From Anaerorhabdus furcosa (GTDB lineage Bacteria; Bacillota_I; Bacilli_A; Erysipelotrichales; Erysipelotrichaceae), in contig NZ_FUWY01000002.1 of assembly GCF_900167375.1 (NCBI RefSeq), forward strand, positions 248,001 to 312,000: a stretch of 64,000 bases of DNA. Direction: 5' to 3'. Below, in pieces: positions 15,284 through 23,811 of this stretch. The notes below the pieces were generated by a model. It ran no database searches. It saw nothing but the letters and a program-made list of their open reading frames with translations, and was not told the origin of the DNA. How positions within the stretch are numbered: position 1 is the first letter of the stretch; every line of letters begins with the position of its first letter. The translations under genes and the position numbers were made by a program.

Positions 15284-15712
15284 ATGGGTATAAATAATAA
15301 AATTTATGAACTAAGAAAAAAAGCAGGGATGAGTCAGGAAGAATTAGGATTCAAGCTCAATGTTACCAGACAAACTGTATCAAAATGGGAGACAGGTCAA
15401 AGCCTTCCTGAAATTGATAAGGTGAATACGTTATGTGATTTGTTTGAAATCTCTACAGATGATCTGTTAAGAGATCAACCTATTGAATGCAAAAAAACAA
15501 ATGAACATGATGATTCAGAAAAAATAGAAAATAAAAGAAAGAACATATCTTTTCTTACGTTGACTGTATTCACATTTTTTTTGACAATATTACTAATTCC
15601 AATTATGAATGAATTAAATATTTCAAAGAATATAGAAGCTGTAATTGTTGGCTTGGGAATTTTATTTAGTGCATATTTCTTGGTAAGTTATTTAAAAAAT
15701 CGTAAAAAATAA
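15284..15712 (+). CDS. XRE-family regulator with C-terminal membrane helices
   Basis: A 142-residue protein. Residues 1-62 are a Cro/cI-type helix-turn-helix (KIYELRKKAGMSQEELGFKL, then VTRQTVSKWETGQSLPEI and LFEISTDDLL). A charged linker is followed by two hydrophobic segments (about 85-106 and 112-133), so the DNA-binding domain is probably tethered to the membrane. This domain layout is common in Gram-positive regulators adjacent to CAAX-like proteases or ABC genes. The next gene, 31 bases downstream, is such a protease. Target unknown. Confidence 0.88.
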   Translation: MGINNKIYELRKKAGMSQEELGFKLNVTRQTVSKWETGQSLPEIDKVNTLCDLFEISTDDLLRDQPIECKKTNEHDDSEKIENKRKNISFLTLTVFTFFLTILLIPIMNELNISKNIEAVIVGLGILFSAYFLVSYLKNRKK

Positions 15713-15743
15713 ATCCTTAACCTCATGGAAAAGTGAGGCTATT

Positions 15744-16592
15744 ATGAAACTAGAAAAGAAACGTATTTTATTATTTTTAATTTTTATTTTAATATTTTTA
15801 ACACCACTTAGTATTTTATATTCAAAGAGTGAGAATACATTTTTGCTTACAATACTAATGCTAACGCCAATGATTTCAAGTTTATTAACGAGATTATCAA
15901 CTAAAGAAGGTTTTAGAAACTTAAATATTAAACCTGATTTTAAGAAAAATTGGAAATTGTATATTAAAGCATATTTTCTACCGCCATTTTTGATGATAAT
16001 TGGAGCAACTATTTTCTTTTTGCTATTTCAAAATCTTTTTAATCCATTGCAAAGTAAATATGCAATTAATTTAGGAGTAGTAAGTGATAGTGAATATAGT
16101 TTAAAATTGGCGGTTATCATTCCAATTGCGATACTAATCAATCCAATAGCAGGTCTAATCCAATGCTTTGGTGAAGAATTTGCATGGAGAGGATATCTAT
16201 TGACTAAATTAGTTTATGTATTTGGTGAGAGAAAAGGTGTCTTAATCAATGGAATACTTTGGGGATTATGGCATAGTCCAATAATTCTTACAGGATTTAA
16301 CTATGGAAAAGAGAATTCTGTACTTGGTGTATTTGCAATGATTTTATTTTGCATAGTTATAGGAAATATTTGTTCATATTTATTTCTAAAGTCAAAGAGT
16401 GTCATTGCGCCTACAATTTTCCATGCATCGCTAAATGCAATTGATTTATATGCACCAGCATCGTTATTTATGAGAGTGAAGCCAAATTTATTTATTGGTC
16501 CAAATCCTGTAGGAATAATTGGTGGAATTGGATTTATTGGATATTCAATTTTTCTTTGTTTCAAATATAAAAATCTTAATAAAATGAGCTAA
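15744..16592 (+). CDS. CPBP-family intramembrane protease (CAAX-like)
   Basis: A 282-residue polytopic membrane protein with about eight helices. The conserved motifs of the CPBP (Abi/CAAX) family are present: FGEEFAWRGYLLTKL (EExxxR), GLWHSPII and the third-motif histidine in TIFHASLNAID. Members act as intramembrane endopeptidases, as bacteriocin self-immunity proteins or in signalling. A short hairpin CCTCA/TGAGG (15721-15738) covers the ribosome-binding site and may dampen translation. It is co-directional with the XRE gene and just upstream of the tRNA-flanked exporter segment. Confidence 0.88.
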   Translation: MKLEKKRILLFLIFILIFLTPLSILYSKSENTFLLTILMLTPMISSLLTRLSTKEGFRNLNIKPDFKKNWKLYIKAYFLPPFLMIIGATIFFLLFQNLFNPLQSKYAINLGVVSDSEYSLKLAVIIPIAILINPIAGLIQCFGEEFAWRGYLLTKLVYVFGERKGVLINGILWGLWHSPIILTGFNYGKENSVLGVFAMILFCIVIGNICSYLFLKSKSVIAPTIFHASLNAIDLYAPASLFMRVKPNLFIGPNPVGIIGGIGFIGYSIFLCFKYKNLNKMS

Positions 16593-17116
16593 TAAGATGA
16601 ATTAATGATGTTTTATATTGTGATATTCAATGCTAATAATGAGTTGATACAGTAAAGGAGCTTTTTTATAGAAATAAAAAATATGAGTTTGATATCTAAT
16701 AAGAATGTTCATAACTCATATTCTTTATCTTTTTGGTGATCGAAAAGAGAGAAAAATGTATGAATTGAAATTCAATTAGATTGAATAAATACGATTAATG
16801 AATAGGGATGTCTTGAAAAATATATCCATTATTTTAATCATTCTCTTCCTCTTTTTAAACTACTTTATAAAAATCCTGTTCTATAAACTATCGAGTAAGG
16901 CTTTAATCTACCTTTTAGTTGTGTCTGCTTTTTGCTGACAACTCCATATACAACATATTTTTTTGATAAATTATTCAACTAATATTTTCATATCTTCTTC
17001 TAAGTGTTATTATTTAAATTAATAGAAATAAGTATAAAATTTACAAATATCCATGCTTTTAATAATATAGAAAATTAATGTTATTAAAAATATTTGGAGA
17101 ATAGGGGATTTAGCAT
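16593..17116. other. intergenic region with a tRNA-Leu 3'-end copy
   Basis: No gene is seen in these 524 bases. Bases 16671-16750 hold a copy of the tRNA-Leu 3' end and terminator (separate entry). Bases 16750-17090 are very AT-rich, without a recognisable ORF; I cannot assign remnants. Confidence 0.5.
16671..16750 (-). repeat. left copy of tRNA-Leu 3' end plus terminator (possible attachment site)
   Basis: Bases 16734-16750 are identical over 17 bases to 19217-19233, which are the CCA end, acceptor arm and part of the T arm of the tRNA-Leu gene. The hairpin arms ATATGAGT (16681-16688) and ACTCATAT (16714-16721) also match the tRNA terminator at 19164-19204, with a diverged loop. The rest of a tRNA is missing here. 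This is what is expected from integration at a tRNA 3' end, or from decay of a second tRNA copy. Confidence 0.6.
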
Positions 17117-18691
17117 ATGGCAAAATATTTAAAGGAAATTAGAGTTTATATTGCATTTAGTTTGCTTTTTTATATATTGGAGACATTGGTTGCTTCGGCA
17201 ATGTTGCTTATGCCAGGTTATTTGATAGATAACTATAAAAAAGGTTTTAATATAATTGCTGGACTTATTACAACCTATGTTGTACTTTATTTAGTTAATT
17301 TATTAGTCTGCTATATATCGAATCGATTAGCAGATTATAGAAGAATAAAATTTGAAAAAAATCTTAAAAGTGATTTTTTTAATGCAGTACTAAATAAAGA
17401 TTATGATAATTTCTCTAAATATGATGTGGGGGAATATATTTCGATGCAGGCAAATGATATTAGCGAATTATGTCAAAATTATTTAAGCCCTTATATCAGT
17501 ATTTATCGATCTTTGATTATGATTATAGTTTTTGGTATAGCACTAATCGTTTTTGTGGATTTTAGAATTGCTTTTGTTATTTTAGCAAGCTCTCTTATTG
17601 CCGGGTTATCGCCAAAAATTACATCAAAAAATTTATCTAGTAGGAATCATCATTACTTAGCATCTGTCGGTGTATATACAGAAGCAATAAGTAAATTTTT
17701 TGATACTAAATTGATGCTAGATAAAAGAAGCATGAAAGCAATATCTGAAGTACATGAGAAAAACTTAGATAATGTTCTAGATAAAAATATGCATTTTCGA
17801 AAATTGAATAGTTTATCATTTGTAATCAATGGTGGTGCAGTTGATTTAGTTATGGTTATATCATTTATTACTGTAACATTGTTATTAGTCAATAATGACA
17901 TCACTATTGGTATGGCTACAACTACATTTTTATATAGTACAAAATTCATTGAACCTCTCTATGAATTGAATTTAAATATTGGCAGAGTTAAATCTGTTGA
18001 AAAAATTAGAGAGAAATTAATGCTAATAATAAATGAAAAGAATAGTTCATTTGAACATGAAAAGATATCTAGTGCAGATACAATAACAATCAAGAATGCT
18101 AAAAAAAGAGTGCATAATTTCACTATCAGTTATCCTGATTTTACATTTGCTAAAGGAAATAGCTATCTAATAGCTGGCGATAACGGAACTGGAAAAAGTG
18201 TTCTAACAAAAATTATGATGAATTTTATTACTTTAGATAAGGGATGTATTGAATATGACAAAAAGAATATTGAAAAATTAGAGGTTTCAAATTTAGTTTC
18301 ATATTCCCCACAGACTTCGGTTATATTGTCTGGTGATTACTATGATAATGTTTCACTCTATGGTTCTTACAGTTTAGATAATTTGGAGCAATATGAAAAA
18401 ATGTTTCCAATTGAAGTAATTGAAAAAATAAAGAATCAAGAAAATTTGAAAAATCTAAGTGGTGGTGAAAAGCAAATAATATCATTACTAAGAGTTTTTT
18501 GTAGCGAAAAAAAATGGTTGTTATTAGATGAACCATTTTCTGCAATGAATGAAAGAATTGTTCGGTACTTTTTAGAGAGATTTGCTATTAATGAAAAAAC
18601 ATTTATTATAGTAGCACATAATTATAGCGAATATGTTAATTATTTCGATCATGTTTACAAAATTGATTCAAAGGCAGAAAAGTTAATATAG
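17117..18691 (+). CDS. ABC exporter (fused membrane and ATPase domains)
   Basis: A 524-residue half-transporter. Residues about 1-290 hold six predicted membrane helices, starting YIAFSLLFYILETLVASAML. The ATPase domain spans about 315-524: Walker A AGDNGTGKSVLTKIMM, Q-loop YSPQTSV, signature LSGGEKQIISLLRVF, Walker B KKWLLLDEPFSAM and H loop VAHN. Sequence around Walker A (GDNGTGKS) and the short ATPase domain resemble bacteriocin or peptide exporters more than lipid flippases. It is isolated, with no partner gene and large AT-rich flanks, and lies between the two tRNA-Leu end copies. Probable transferred gene; substrate unknown. Confidence 0.88.
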   Translation: MAKYLKEIRVYIAFSLLFYILETLVASAMLLMPGYLIDNYKKGFNIIAGLITTYVVLYLVNLLVCYISNRLADYRRIKFEKNLKSDFFNAVLNKDYDNFSKYDVGEYISMQANDISELCQNYLSPYISIYRSLIMIIVFGIALIVFVDFRIAFVILASSLIAGLSPKITSKNLSSRNHHYLASVGVYTEAISKFFDTKLMLDKRSMKAISEVHEKNLDNVLDKNMHFRKLNSLSFVINGGAVDLVMVISFITVTLLLVNNDITIGMATTTFLYSTKFIEPLYELNLNIGRVKSVEKIREKLMLIINEKNSSFEHEKISSADTITIKNAKKRVHNFTISYPDFTFAKGNSYLIAGDNGTGKSVLTKIMMNFITLDKGCIEYDKKNIEKLEVSNLVSYSPQTSVILSGDYYDNVSLYGSYSLDNLEQYEKMFPIEVIEKIKNQENLKNLSGGEKQIISLLRVFCSEKKWLLLDEPFSAMNERIVRYFLERFAINEKTFIIVAHNYSEYVNYFDHVYKIDSKAEKLI

Positions 18692-19095
18692 AGTTATATT
18701 TATTGATTTGTTTAAATTTTTGAAAATTAAGTTTTATAGTTAACATTTTCAAATATGTTTTATTACTAAGAAACTCCTAGGAAACAAATTTAAAAAAGTG
18801 AGTGCATATTCTTGTGTATAATGTAATATTTTTTTCAACTGTTATAGTTAAAAGCGGAAGTAAAACTAAAATATTGGAAATAAAAGATAGATATTCTTTG
18901 CCAATAGATTAATTAAAAAGTGCATAGAAAAGTTCAGTAAAAAATATTTTGTTTAACTGGAAAATGAGAGTGAATAATTTATTAAATTAGGAGAAGAGTA
19001 AATTAATATCTCAGAGTGCTGTTTATTTTTGATAAAAAAGAGTAGAAAAAAAGATAGATATAAAAAAACCTCTCACATTATTTTGCCCTGAATCA

Positions 19096-19114
19096 ATATA
19101 TATATATATATATA
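19096..19114 (+). repeat. AT dinucleotide microsatellite
   Basis: Nineteen bases of alternating A and T in non-coding DNA close to the tRNA terminator. Confidence 0.8.
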
Positions 19115-19157
19115 ATATCAATGAGATGTCATTATAAAAGGGTTTCTAGATGAAAAT

Positions 19158-19204
19158 AAAAAAATATGAGTCTGCGTCTTATACAAAATGCTTATAACTC
19201 ATAT
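19158..19204 (-). terminator. terminator of tRNA-Leu
   Basis: On the minus strand ATATGAGT and ACTCATAT (19204-19164) form an eight-base stem with a long loop followed by a T-run (A-run 19158-19163 on the plus strand). A near copy is present at 16676-16721. Confidence 0.7.
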
Positions 19205-19216
19205 CCTCTTTCAATA

Positions 19217-19300
19217 TGGTGATCGAAAAGAGACTTGAACTCTCACGTCATAAGACACAGCATCCTTAGTGCTGCGCGTCTGCCATTCCGCCATTCGATC
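19217..19300 (-). tRNA. tRNA-Leu, anticodon AAG
   Basis: Read on the minus strand, the 84-base sequence folds as a class II tRNA. The acceptor is GATCGAA with TTCGATC, the discriminator is A, and CCA is encoded. The D arm has GGCGGAATGGCAGACGC, as usual in Leu tRNAs. The anticodon stem CAGCA/TGCTG encloses loop CTAAGGA, giving anticodon AAG for Leu CUU. A long variable arm (GTCTTATGAC region) and a T arm GAGAG-TTCAAGT-CTCTT follow. A34 leucine tRNAs are uncommon in bacteria and would need deamination to inosine to read CUC or CUA. Confidence 0.93.
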
Positions 19301-19375
19301 ATGCATACACTATTATACAAGAACTTTAAAAAAAAGAAAATGGAAATCAATGAAAAAATTCATTGTGTTATAATA

Positions 19376-19384
19376 TATCAGTTG
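19376..19384 (+). promoter_or_regulatory. extended -10 promoter of the carboxypeptidase gene
   Basis: TG-T-TATAAT (19376-19384), an extended -10, ten bases before the ATG; no good -35 is visible. The short distance leaves almost no leader apart from GGAGGG. Confidence 0.5.
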
Positions 19385-19394
19385 GAGGGATGAA

Positions 19395-20690
19395 ATGAAG
19401 AAAATATTAATTATCTGCTTATTCGTACTTAGTTTTTTTAACACACCCCTACAAGTACGTGGCGAAGAAGAAAAACCAGATATTACAAGTGATTATGTCT
19501 ATATGATTGATCGTACGACAGGCCAAGTTTTTTGGGATAAAGGATCCGATGAAATCATCTATCCTGCTTCAATGACTAAAATTATGACAGCCCTAATTGC
19601 GATAGAGAATACATCGAATTATGATCAACAGGTTCTGATTGATGAAAGAATCATGGCTGGATTAAAAGAAGCGGGAGCAAGTCGTGCAGGATTCAATGTA
19701 GGTGATATTGTAACAATGAGGGACTTAATCTATGGTACACTTCTTCCATCGGGTGCAGAATGTACTCAAGCATTAGCTTATACGATTTCGGGTAGTGTAG
19801 AAGGTTATGTCGATCTTATGAATCAAAAAGCACAAGAAATAGGAATGAAAAATACCCATTATGTTAATACTACGGGATTACATGATGATGATCATTACTC
19901 AACGTTGCAAGATATAGCTTTGTTATTAGAGTATGCATTGAAAAATGAAGTGTTCTATGAAGTATTTACATCTGATACATATCAAGCAGGAACATCCTTT
20001 AATTACCCAGTTGAAGGTTTAAAGATGGAATCAACATCTTACAAATATATAAATAATCCTACTTCGAATCAACCCTACAAGGTAACGATTGATGGGTTTA
20101 TGGGAAGTAAATCGGGGTATACCGTTGAAGCTCGATATTGTTTGGCTTCTATTGCTAATATAAATGATATGGATATCATGTTGATTACTGCACATGCTTG
20201 GGTTGAGCGTAAAATTCCAAGTCATTATTTGGACGCAGGTTTGATTTATAATACCTATCGAGATTTGTATGAGCGTGCAACAGTATTTACAGAAGGTGAT
20301 TTAATTCGAGAAAGTATTATGAAGTATCGTATTTTTAATAAAGAAATTGAATGGGAAATGCCAGATACATTAATTTGGGATTTACCAATTGATTCAAATA
20401 ATTACCAAGTCGAAGTTACTATACCTGAAGTAATAGATGAAAACATTAAAAAAGGTGATGTAGTAGGGCAAATTGTTATTACGTCCTTTGGTGATGAAGT
20501 GTATCGTGAGGATATCATCAGTAATTCAGACTATAACCAAAACTTCATTCTATTGTCTTTGGCAAATACAGGAGAATGGATGATGAACAATATGCTAGTG
20601 ACAGTATTTGGGGGCATATTAATCGGAGGATCTATCTTTGTATTATTTGCAAGAAAATCAAGAAAACGAAAGAAAACCAAGAAATTCTAG
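19395..20690 (+). CDS. dacA: serine-type D-Ala-D-Ala carboxypeptidase (DacA/DacF-like, PBP5 family)
   Basis: A 431-residue exported enzyme that trims the terminal D-Ala of peptidoglycan pentapeptides. A signal peptide covers residues 1-24. The catalytic SxxK is YPASMTKIM (Ser about 59). The second motif reads PSGAECTQALA, where most relatives have SGN, and the third reads GSKSGYT, a KSG variant of KTG. The catalytic domain is followed by a beta-rich C-terminal domain, then a C-terminal membrane helix (MLVTVFGGILIGGSIFVLFA) with a basic tail instead of the usual amphipathic anchor. It has its own promoter and terminator. Confidence 0.9.
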   Translation: MKKILIICLFVLSFFNTPLQVRGEEEKPDITSDYVYMIDRTTGQVFWDKGSDEIIYPASMTKIMTALIAIENTSNYDQQVLIDERIMAGLKEAGASRAGFNVGDIVTMRDLIYGTLLPSGAECTQALAYTISGSVEGYVDLMNQKAQEIGMKNTHYVNTTGLHDDDHYSTLQDIALLLEYALKNEVFYEVFTSDTYQAGTSFNYPVEGLKMESTSYKYINNPTSNQPYKVTIDGFMGSKSGYTVEARYCLASIANINDMDIMLITAHAWVERKIPSHYLDAGLIYNTYRDLYERATVFTEGDLIRESIMKYRIFNKEIEWEMPDTLIWDLPIDSNNYQVEVTIPEVIDENIKKGDVVGQIVITSFGDEVYREDIISNSDYNQNFILLSLANTGEWMMNNMLVTVFGGILIGGSIFVLFARKSRKRKKTKKF

Positions 20691-20710
20691 AAAAAACTAG
20701 GATTTCTTTT
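20681..20710 (+). terminator. intrinsic terminator after dacA
   Basis: GAAATTCTAG pairs with CTAGGATTTC (one G-U) around an A6 loop, followed by TTTT. Confidence 0.8.
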
Positions 20711-20738
20711 CTTTTAAGCATTCTAAAAATCATGTGAA

Positions 20739-20767
20739 GTGACAAGAAAAATTCTTAGAAATATAAT
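20739..20767 (+). promoter_or_regulatory. promoter of the DUF2177/fatty-acid kinase/DUF1295 operon
   Basis: GTGACA (20739-20744), 17 bases, TATAAT (20762-20767), 27 bases before the first gene, which has an AAAGGGG-like ribosome-binding sequence. Confidence 0.65.
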
Positions 20768-20794
20768 GAGATTATAAAGGAAAAGGGGTTATAT

Positions 20795-21184
20795 ATGTTA
20801 TTCAACGTTAAGAATTTTCTAGTTACATTCATTATATTCATTATTTTAGATGCGATTTGGCTATTTACGACTAAGGGATTTTATACAAAGGAGCTTCAGC
20901 ATTTAATGGGTAGCGATGTGAAGTGGATAGGAGCTGTTGTATTCTATCTACTGTTTGTCTTTGCATTACTTTATTTTGTTATTACACCTGCATTGTTGTC
21001 ACATGATATGAAAACCATGGTAATTTCAGCAATTATCTTTGGATTAATTACTTATGGTACGTATGATCTTACAAATTATGCAACACTAAATAAGTGGCCA
21101 TTATCTATTACCATAATTGATTTAATTTGGGGATCATCATTGTCAGTTATTACATCACTTATCAGTTACTTTATTCTAAAATAA
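20795..21184 (+). CDS. DUF2177 family membrane protein
   Basis: A 129-residue protein with four predicted membrane helices covering nearly its whole length. The family features are FIILDAIWLFTTKGFYTKEL near the N-terminus and GLITYGTYDLTNYATLNKWP around residues 88-107, matching DUF2177. The biochemical role of the family is not known. DUF2177 genes often sit near DUF1295 and cyclopropane-fatty-acid synthase genes in other bacteria, and a DUF1295 gene is two genes downstream here. It is the first gene of a three-gene operon, with one base between its stop codon and the next start. Confidence 0.85.
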   Translation: MLFNVKNFLVTFIIFIILDAIWLFTTKGFYTKELQHLMGSDVKWIGAVVFYLLFVFALLYFVITPALLSHDMKTMVISAIIFGLITYGTYDLTNYATLNKWPLSITIIDLIWGSSLSVITSLISYFILK

Positions 21185-21185
21185 T

Positions 21186-22952
21186 ATGAAAAACGAAATA
21201 TTAAACGGACAAGAAATATTCCAATTATTTAAATCAGGTGTAGAAGAAATTGAAAGGAATAAAGATTTATTAAATAAGATAAATGTTTTTCCAGTTGCGG
21301 ATGGAGATACAGGGTCAAATCTTTTGTATACTCTTAAGTCAGCTTTATCATTTTCAAATGATAGTGATTCAGCAATTGAAACGTTAAAAAGTATAAGTGA
21401 GCAAGCGATAACATTTGCCCGGGGAAATTCAGGTATTATTTTTTCTGAATTTATTCATGGTTTATCATTTTATAATGGAAGTGAACAATTAAATGTTATC
21501 GATTTTATTGAACTTGTACATCAATCGTCAACAAGATTATATGAGGTAGTTAAAAACCCAATTGAGGGAACAATACTTACAGTTATTCGTAAATGGTCAA
21601 TCTATTTGAAATCAATCAATGTCATTTCATTCAATGATTTGTTTGAACTGTCTTTACCAATAATTAAACAAGGTGTTGATGAAACGGAAAAAGAGTTAAA
21701 AGATTTACAAAAATATAAAGTACCAGACTCTGGTGCTATGGGATTCTATTTGTTTATTGAGGGCTTTAGTAAATACATTAATGGTGAAACAGGTCGTGTT
21801 ACCAATGATTGGAAGCAATTTGAAACATTGGAAATTGTTGAGGATTTCATTGATGAAAAATATCGCTATTGTACACAATTTTACATAAAAGATATTCATG
21901 TTGATTTATCGCAATTAATTAATGTGCTAGAAAAATATGGTGATTCAATTGCTTATTCAGGGGATGAAAAATATTTGAATATTCATCTTCATACAGATGA
22001 ACCATGGAAAGTAAGTAATTTATTTTATAACGCCGGAATCATCGTGAATTCAAAAGTAGATGATATGGCTATTCAAAATAAACATCGAGAAAAGAAACAA
22101 AAAATAGGTATATTAACAGATAGTATAGCGGATATTGGACAAGAACTGATTGATCAATATGATATTGGCGTGATTTCCATGAATTTGATGGTGAATCAAA
22201 ATGTATTTTTAGATAAGAAAACGATTCAAATAGAAGATTTTCTAGAATATGTAAAAGTAGGCCATGAATTTCCAACTAGTTCTCAGCCAAATGATCAACA
22301 AATTCAATATGAATTAGGTCACTATTTAGATTATTATGACCAATTATTAGTGATCACTGTCTCAAGTCATTTAAGTGGAACTTATCAAGGATTCGCAAAG
22401 TATTTAGAGAAACATCCAGAACTTAAAAATCGAATTGTTTTAATTGATAGTTATCTTAATTCTGGAGGACAAGGTTTATTCGTAAAAAAAGTGGCTCAAT
22501 TAATTCAAGGTGAAGAGTCAATTGACAATGTTTTAATGAAGATTATCAATTTACGTTCTAGAATTAAAATCTATGTTGCATTAAATGATTTTGAAAACTT
22601 ATCGAGAAGTGGTCGTGTTAATAAAAAAGTTGCGACTATTGCACACAAACTCAATATGAAAGCAATTCTATCACTTGACCAAGATGGTAAAGGAAAAGCG
22701 TATGGTTTTTCTTTGAGTTCTAAACATGTTGAAAAGAAAATTTTAAGTGAAATTGATACAGCGTTAAAACATGGAAATATTGATGAATATGTTTTATTTT
22801 ACACAAATGAAAGTAAGGACTTTGAAAAGTTTAAAAATAAAGTTCAAGAACGAATAAAGAAAGAACCAATTTATTGTGTTCCAATTTCTTCTGCTACAGC
22901 TTTGCATGTGGGAAGAGATTCACTCGCAATTGCATTTGTAGGTGAGGTATGA
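21186..22952 (+). CDS. FakA-DegV fusion: DAK2 kinase domain joined to a fatty-acid-binding DegV domain
   Basis: A 588-residue protein with three parts. Residues 1-195 are a DhaL/DAK2 ATP-binding domain (INVFPVADGDTGSNLLYTLK with the metal-binding aspartates, and ARGNSGIIFSEF). Residues about 215-295 match the FakA middle domain (YRYCTQFYIKD, LNIHLHTDEPWKVSNLF). Residues about 300-588 are a DegV domain with ILTDSIADI, FPTSSQPN, SSHLSGTYQGF and LIDSYLNSGGQG. In the known fatty acid kinase, FakA and the fatty-acid carrier FakB (DegV family) are separate proteins; here both functions appear in one chain. I infer phosphorylation of exogenous fatty acids. Neighbours also suggest lipid metabolism. 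Confidence 0.87.
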   Translation: MKNEILNGQEIFQLFKSGVEEIERNKDLLNKINVFPVADGDTGSNLLYTLKSALSFSNDSDSAIETLKSISEQAITFARGNSGIIFSEFIHGLSFYNGSEQLNVIDFIELVHQSSTRLYEVVKNPIEGTILTVIRKWSIYLKSINVISFNDLFELSLPIIKQGVDETEKELKDLQKYKVPDSGAMGFYLFIEGFSKYINGETGRVTNDWKQFETLEIVEDFIDEKYRYCTQFYIKDIHVDLSQLINVLEKYGDSIAYSGDEKYLNIHLHTDEPWKVSNLFYNAGIIVNSKVDDMAIQNKHREKKQKIGILTDSIADIGQELIDQYDIGVISMNLMVNQNVFLDKKTIQIEDFLEYVKVGHEFPTSSQPNDQQIQYELGHYLDYYDQLLVITVSSHLSGTYQGFAKYLEKHPELKNRIVLIDSYLNSGGQGLFVKKVAQLIQGEESIDNVLMKIINLRSRIKIYVALNDFENLSRSGRVNKKVATIAHKLNMKAILSLDQDGKGKAYGFSLSSKHVEKKILSEIDTALKHGNIDEYVLFYTNESKDFEKFKNKVQERIKKEPIYCVPISSATALHVGRDSLAIAFVGEV

Positions 22953-23710
22953 ATGTAGGAATGTTGTCATTTTTAATTATTTCAGTTTATTTTTTCTTGT
23001 TTTTCTTAGTTGGGACTTTCATCCGTAATAATTCAATTGTGGATATGGGATGGGGTATTGGGTTTGTCATACTTAATCTTATTTTGACATTTCTCTATCC
23101 AATTACGCTGGGAACTTTTATCTTTACAGTATTTCTCACAATTTGGGGATTGCGTTTGTTTCTCCATATTTTTAAACGAAATTATAACAAACCTGAAGAT
23201 TTTCGATATGCTACATGGCGCAAGGAATGGGGTAAATGGGTTGTCTTACGTTCATTTTTTCAAGTGTATTTGTTACAGGCTGTCTTTATGTGGGTTGTTG
23301 CTTTTCCGATTCATACTTTGTATCCAGCAAAACAACCGATTACTTATTTAACCATTCTTGGTGTCTTGATTTGGATTATTGGATTTGCATTTGAAGCAAT
23401 TGGAGATAAACAATTAAGTGACTTTATTCATAATCCATCCAATAAGGGTAAAATTATTGAAACAGGTTTGTGGAAATATACAAGGCATCCAAATTATTTT
23501 GGTGAAGCAACACTTTGGTGGGGTTTGGCTTTAATTAGTTATAGTCTATCCTGTAATGGATTGAGTTTTATCGGTGCAGCATTTATTACATTTTCGCTTT
23601 GCTTTATTTCAGGTGTACCACTATTGGAAAAACGCAATGCGAGTAAACCTGGTTATGATGAGTATAAGAGAAAAACATCAGTTTTCATTCCTTGGTTTCC
23701 TAAAAAGTAG
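22949..23710 (+). CDS. DUF1295 (steroid 5-alpha-reductase-like) membrane protein
   Basis: A 253-residue polytopic protein with about six helices. The C-terminal half has the family signature KYTRHPNYFGEATLWWGLAL (about 172-192), shared with steroid 5-alpha reductases and isoprenylcysteine methyltransferase-like enzymes that act on membrane lipids using NADPH or SAM. The precise bacterial substrate is unknown. The start overlaps the stop codon of the fatty-acid kinase gene (ATGA) behind GGTGAGG, so the two are translationally coupled. The combination suggests modification of membrane fatty acids or isoprenoid-type lipids. Confidence 0.87.
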   Translation: MNVGMLSFLIISVYFFLFFLVGTFIRNNSIVDMGWGIGFVILNLILTFLYPITLGTFIFTVFLTIWGLRLFLHIFKRNYNKPEDFRYATWRKEWGKWVVLRSFFQVYLLQAVFMWVVAFPIHTLYPAKQPITYLTILGVLIWIIGFAFEAIGDKQLSDFIHNPSNKGKIIETGLWKYTRHPNYFGEATLWWGLALISYSLSCNGLSFIGAAFITFSLCFISGVPLLEKRNASKPGYDEYKRKTSVFIPWFPKK

Positions 23711-23753
23711 CGCTTTCATTAGGGTTTCTTGTTTTGTGAAATTATAGTTTATC

Positions 23754-23782
23754 TTGTGTTTTACCTCATACAAGATTATAAT
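23754..23782 (+). promoter_or_regulatory. typA promoter
   Basis: TTGTGT (23754-23759), 17 bases, TATAAT (23777-23782). CTTGT and ACAAG in the spacer form a small inverted repeat. Confidence 0.6.
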
Positions 23783-23811
23783 TACTAGGTTATAGAGAAT
23801 GAGGTACAAAG

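Larger units (their letters stand above)
18692..19216. other. intergenic region, no gene seen
   Basis: About 520 AT-rich bases after the exporter. A TATAAT-like box follows TTCTTGTG near 18815-18825, but I see no ORF with a start and ribosome-binding site. It contains an (AT)9 tract and, at the end, the tRNA terminator. Confidence 0.5.

Noticed and set aside
19096-19114. AT microsatellite as a phase-variation switch
   Set aside because: It is in non-coding DNA, not placed between a -35 and -10, and not in any reading frame.
16593-19216. Prophage or integrative element with integrase
   Set aside because: No integrase, excisionase or phage gene is visible; only the flanking tRNA-end repeats support mobility, so it is kept as a possible remnant.
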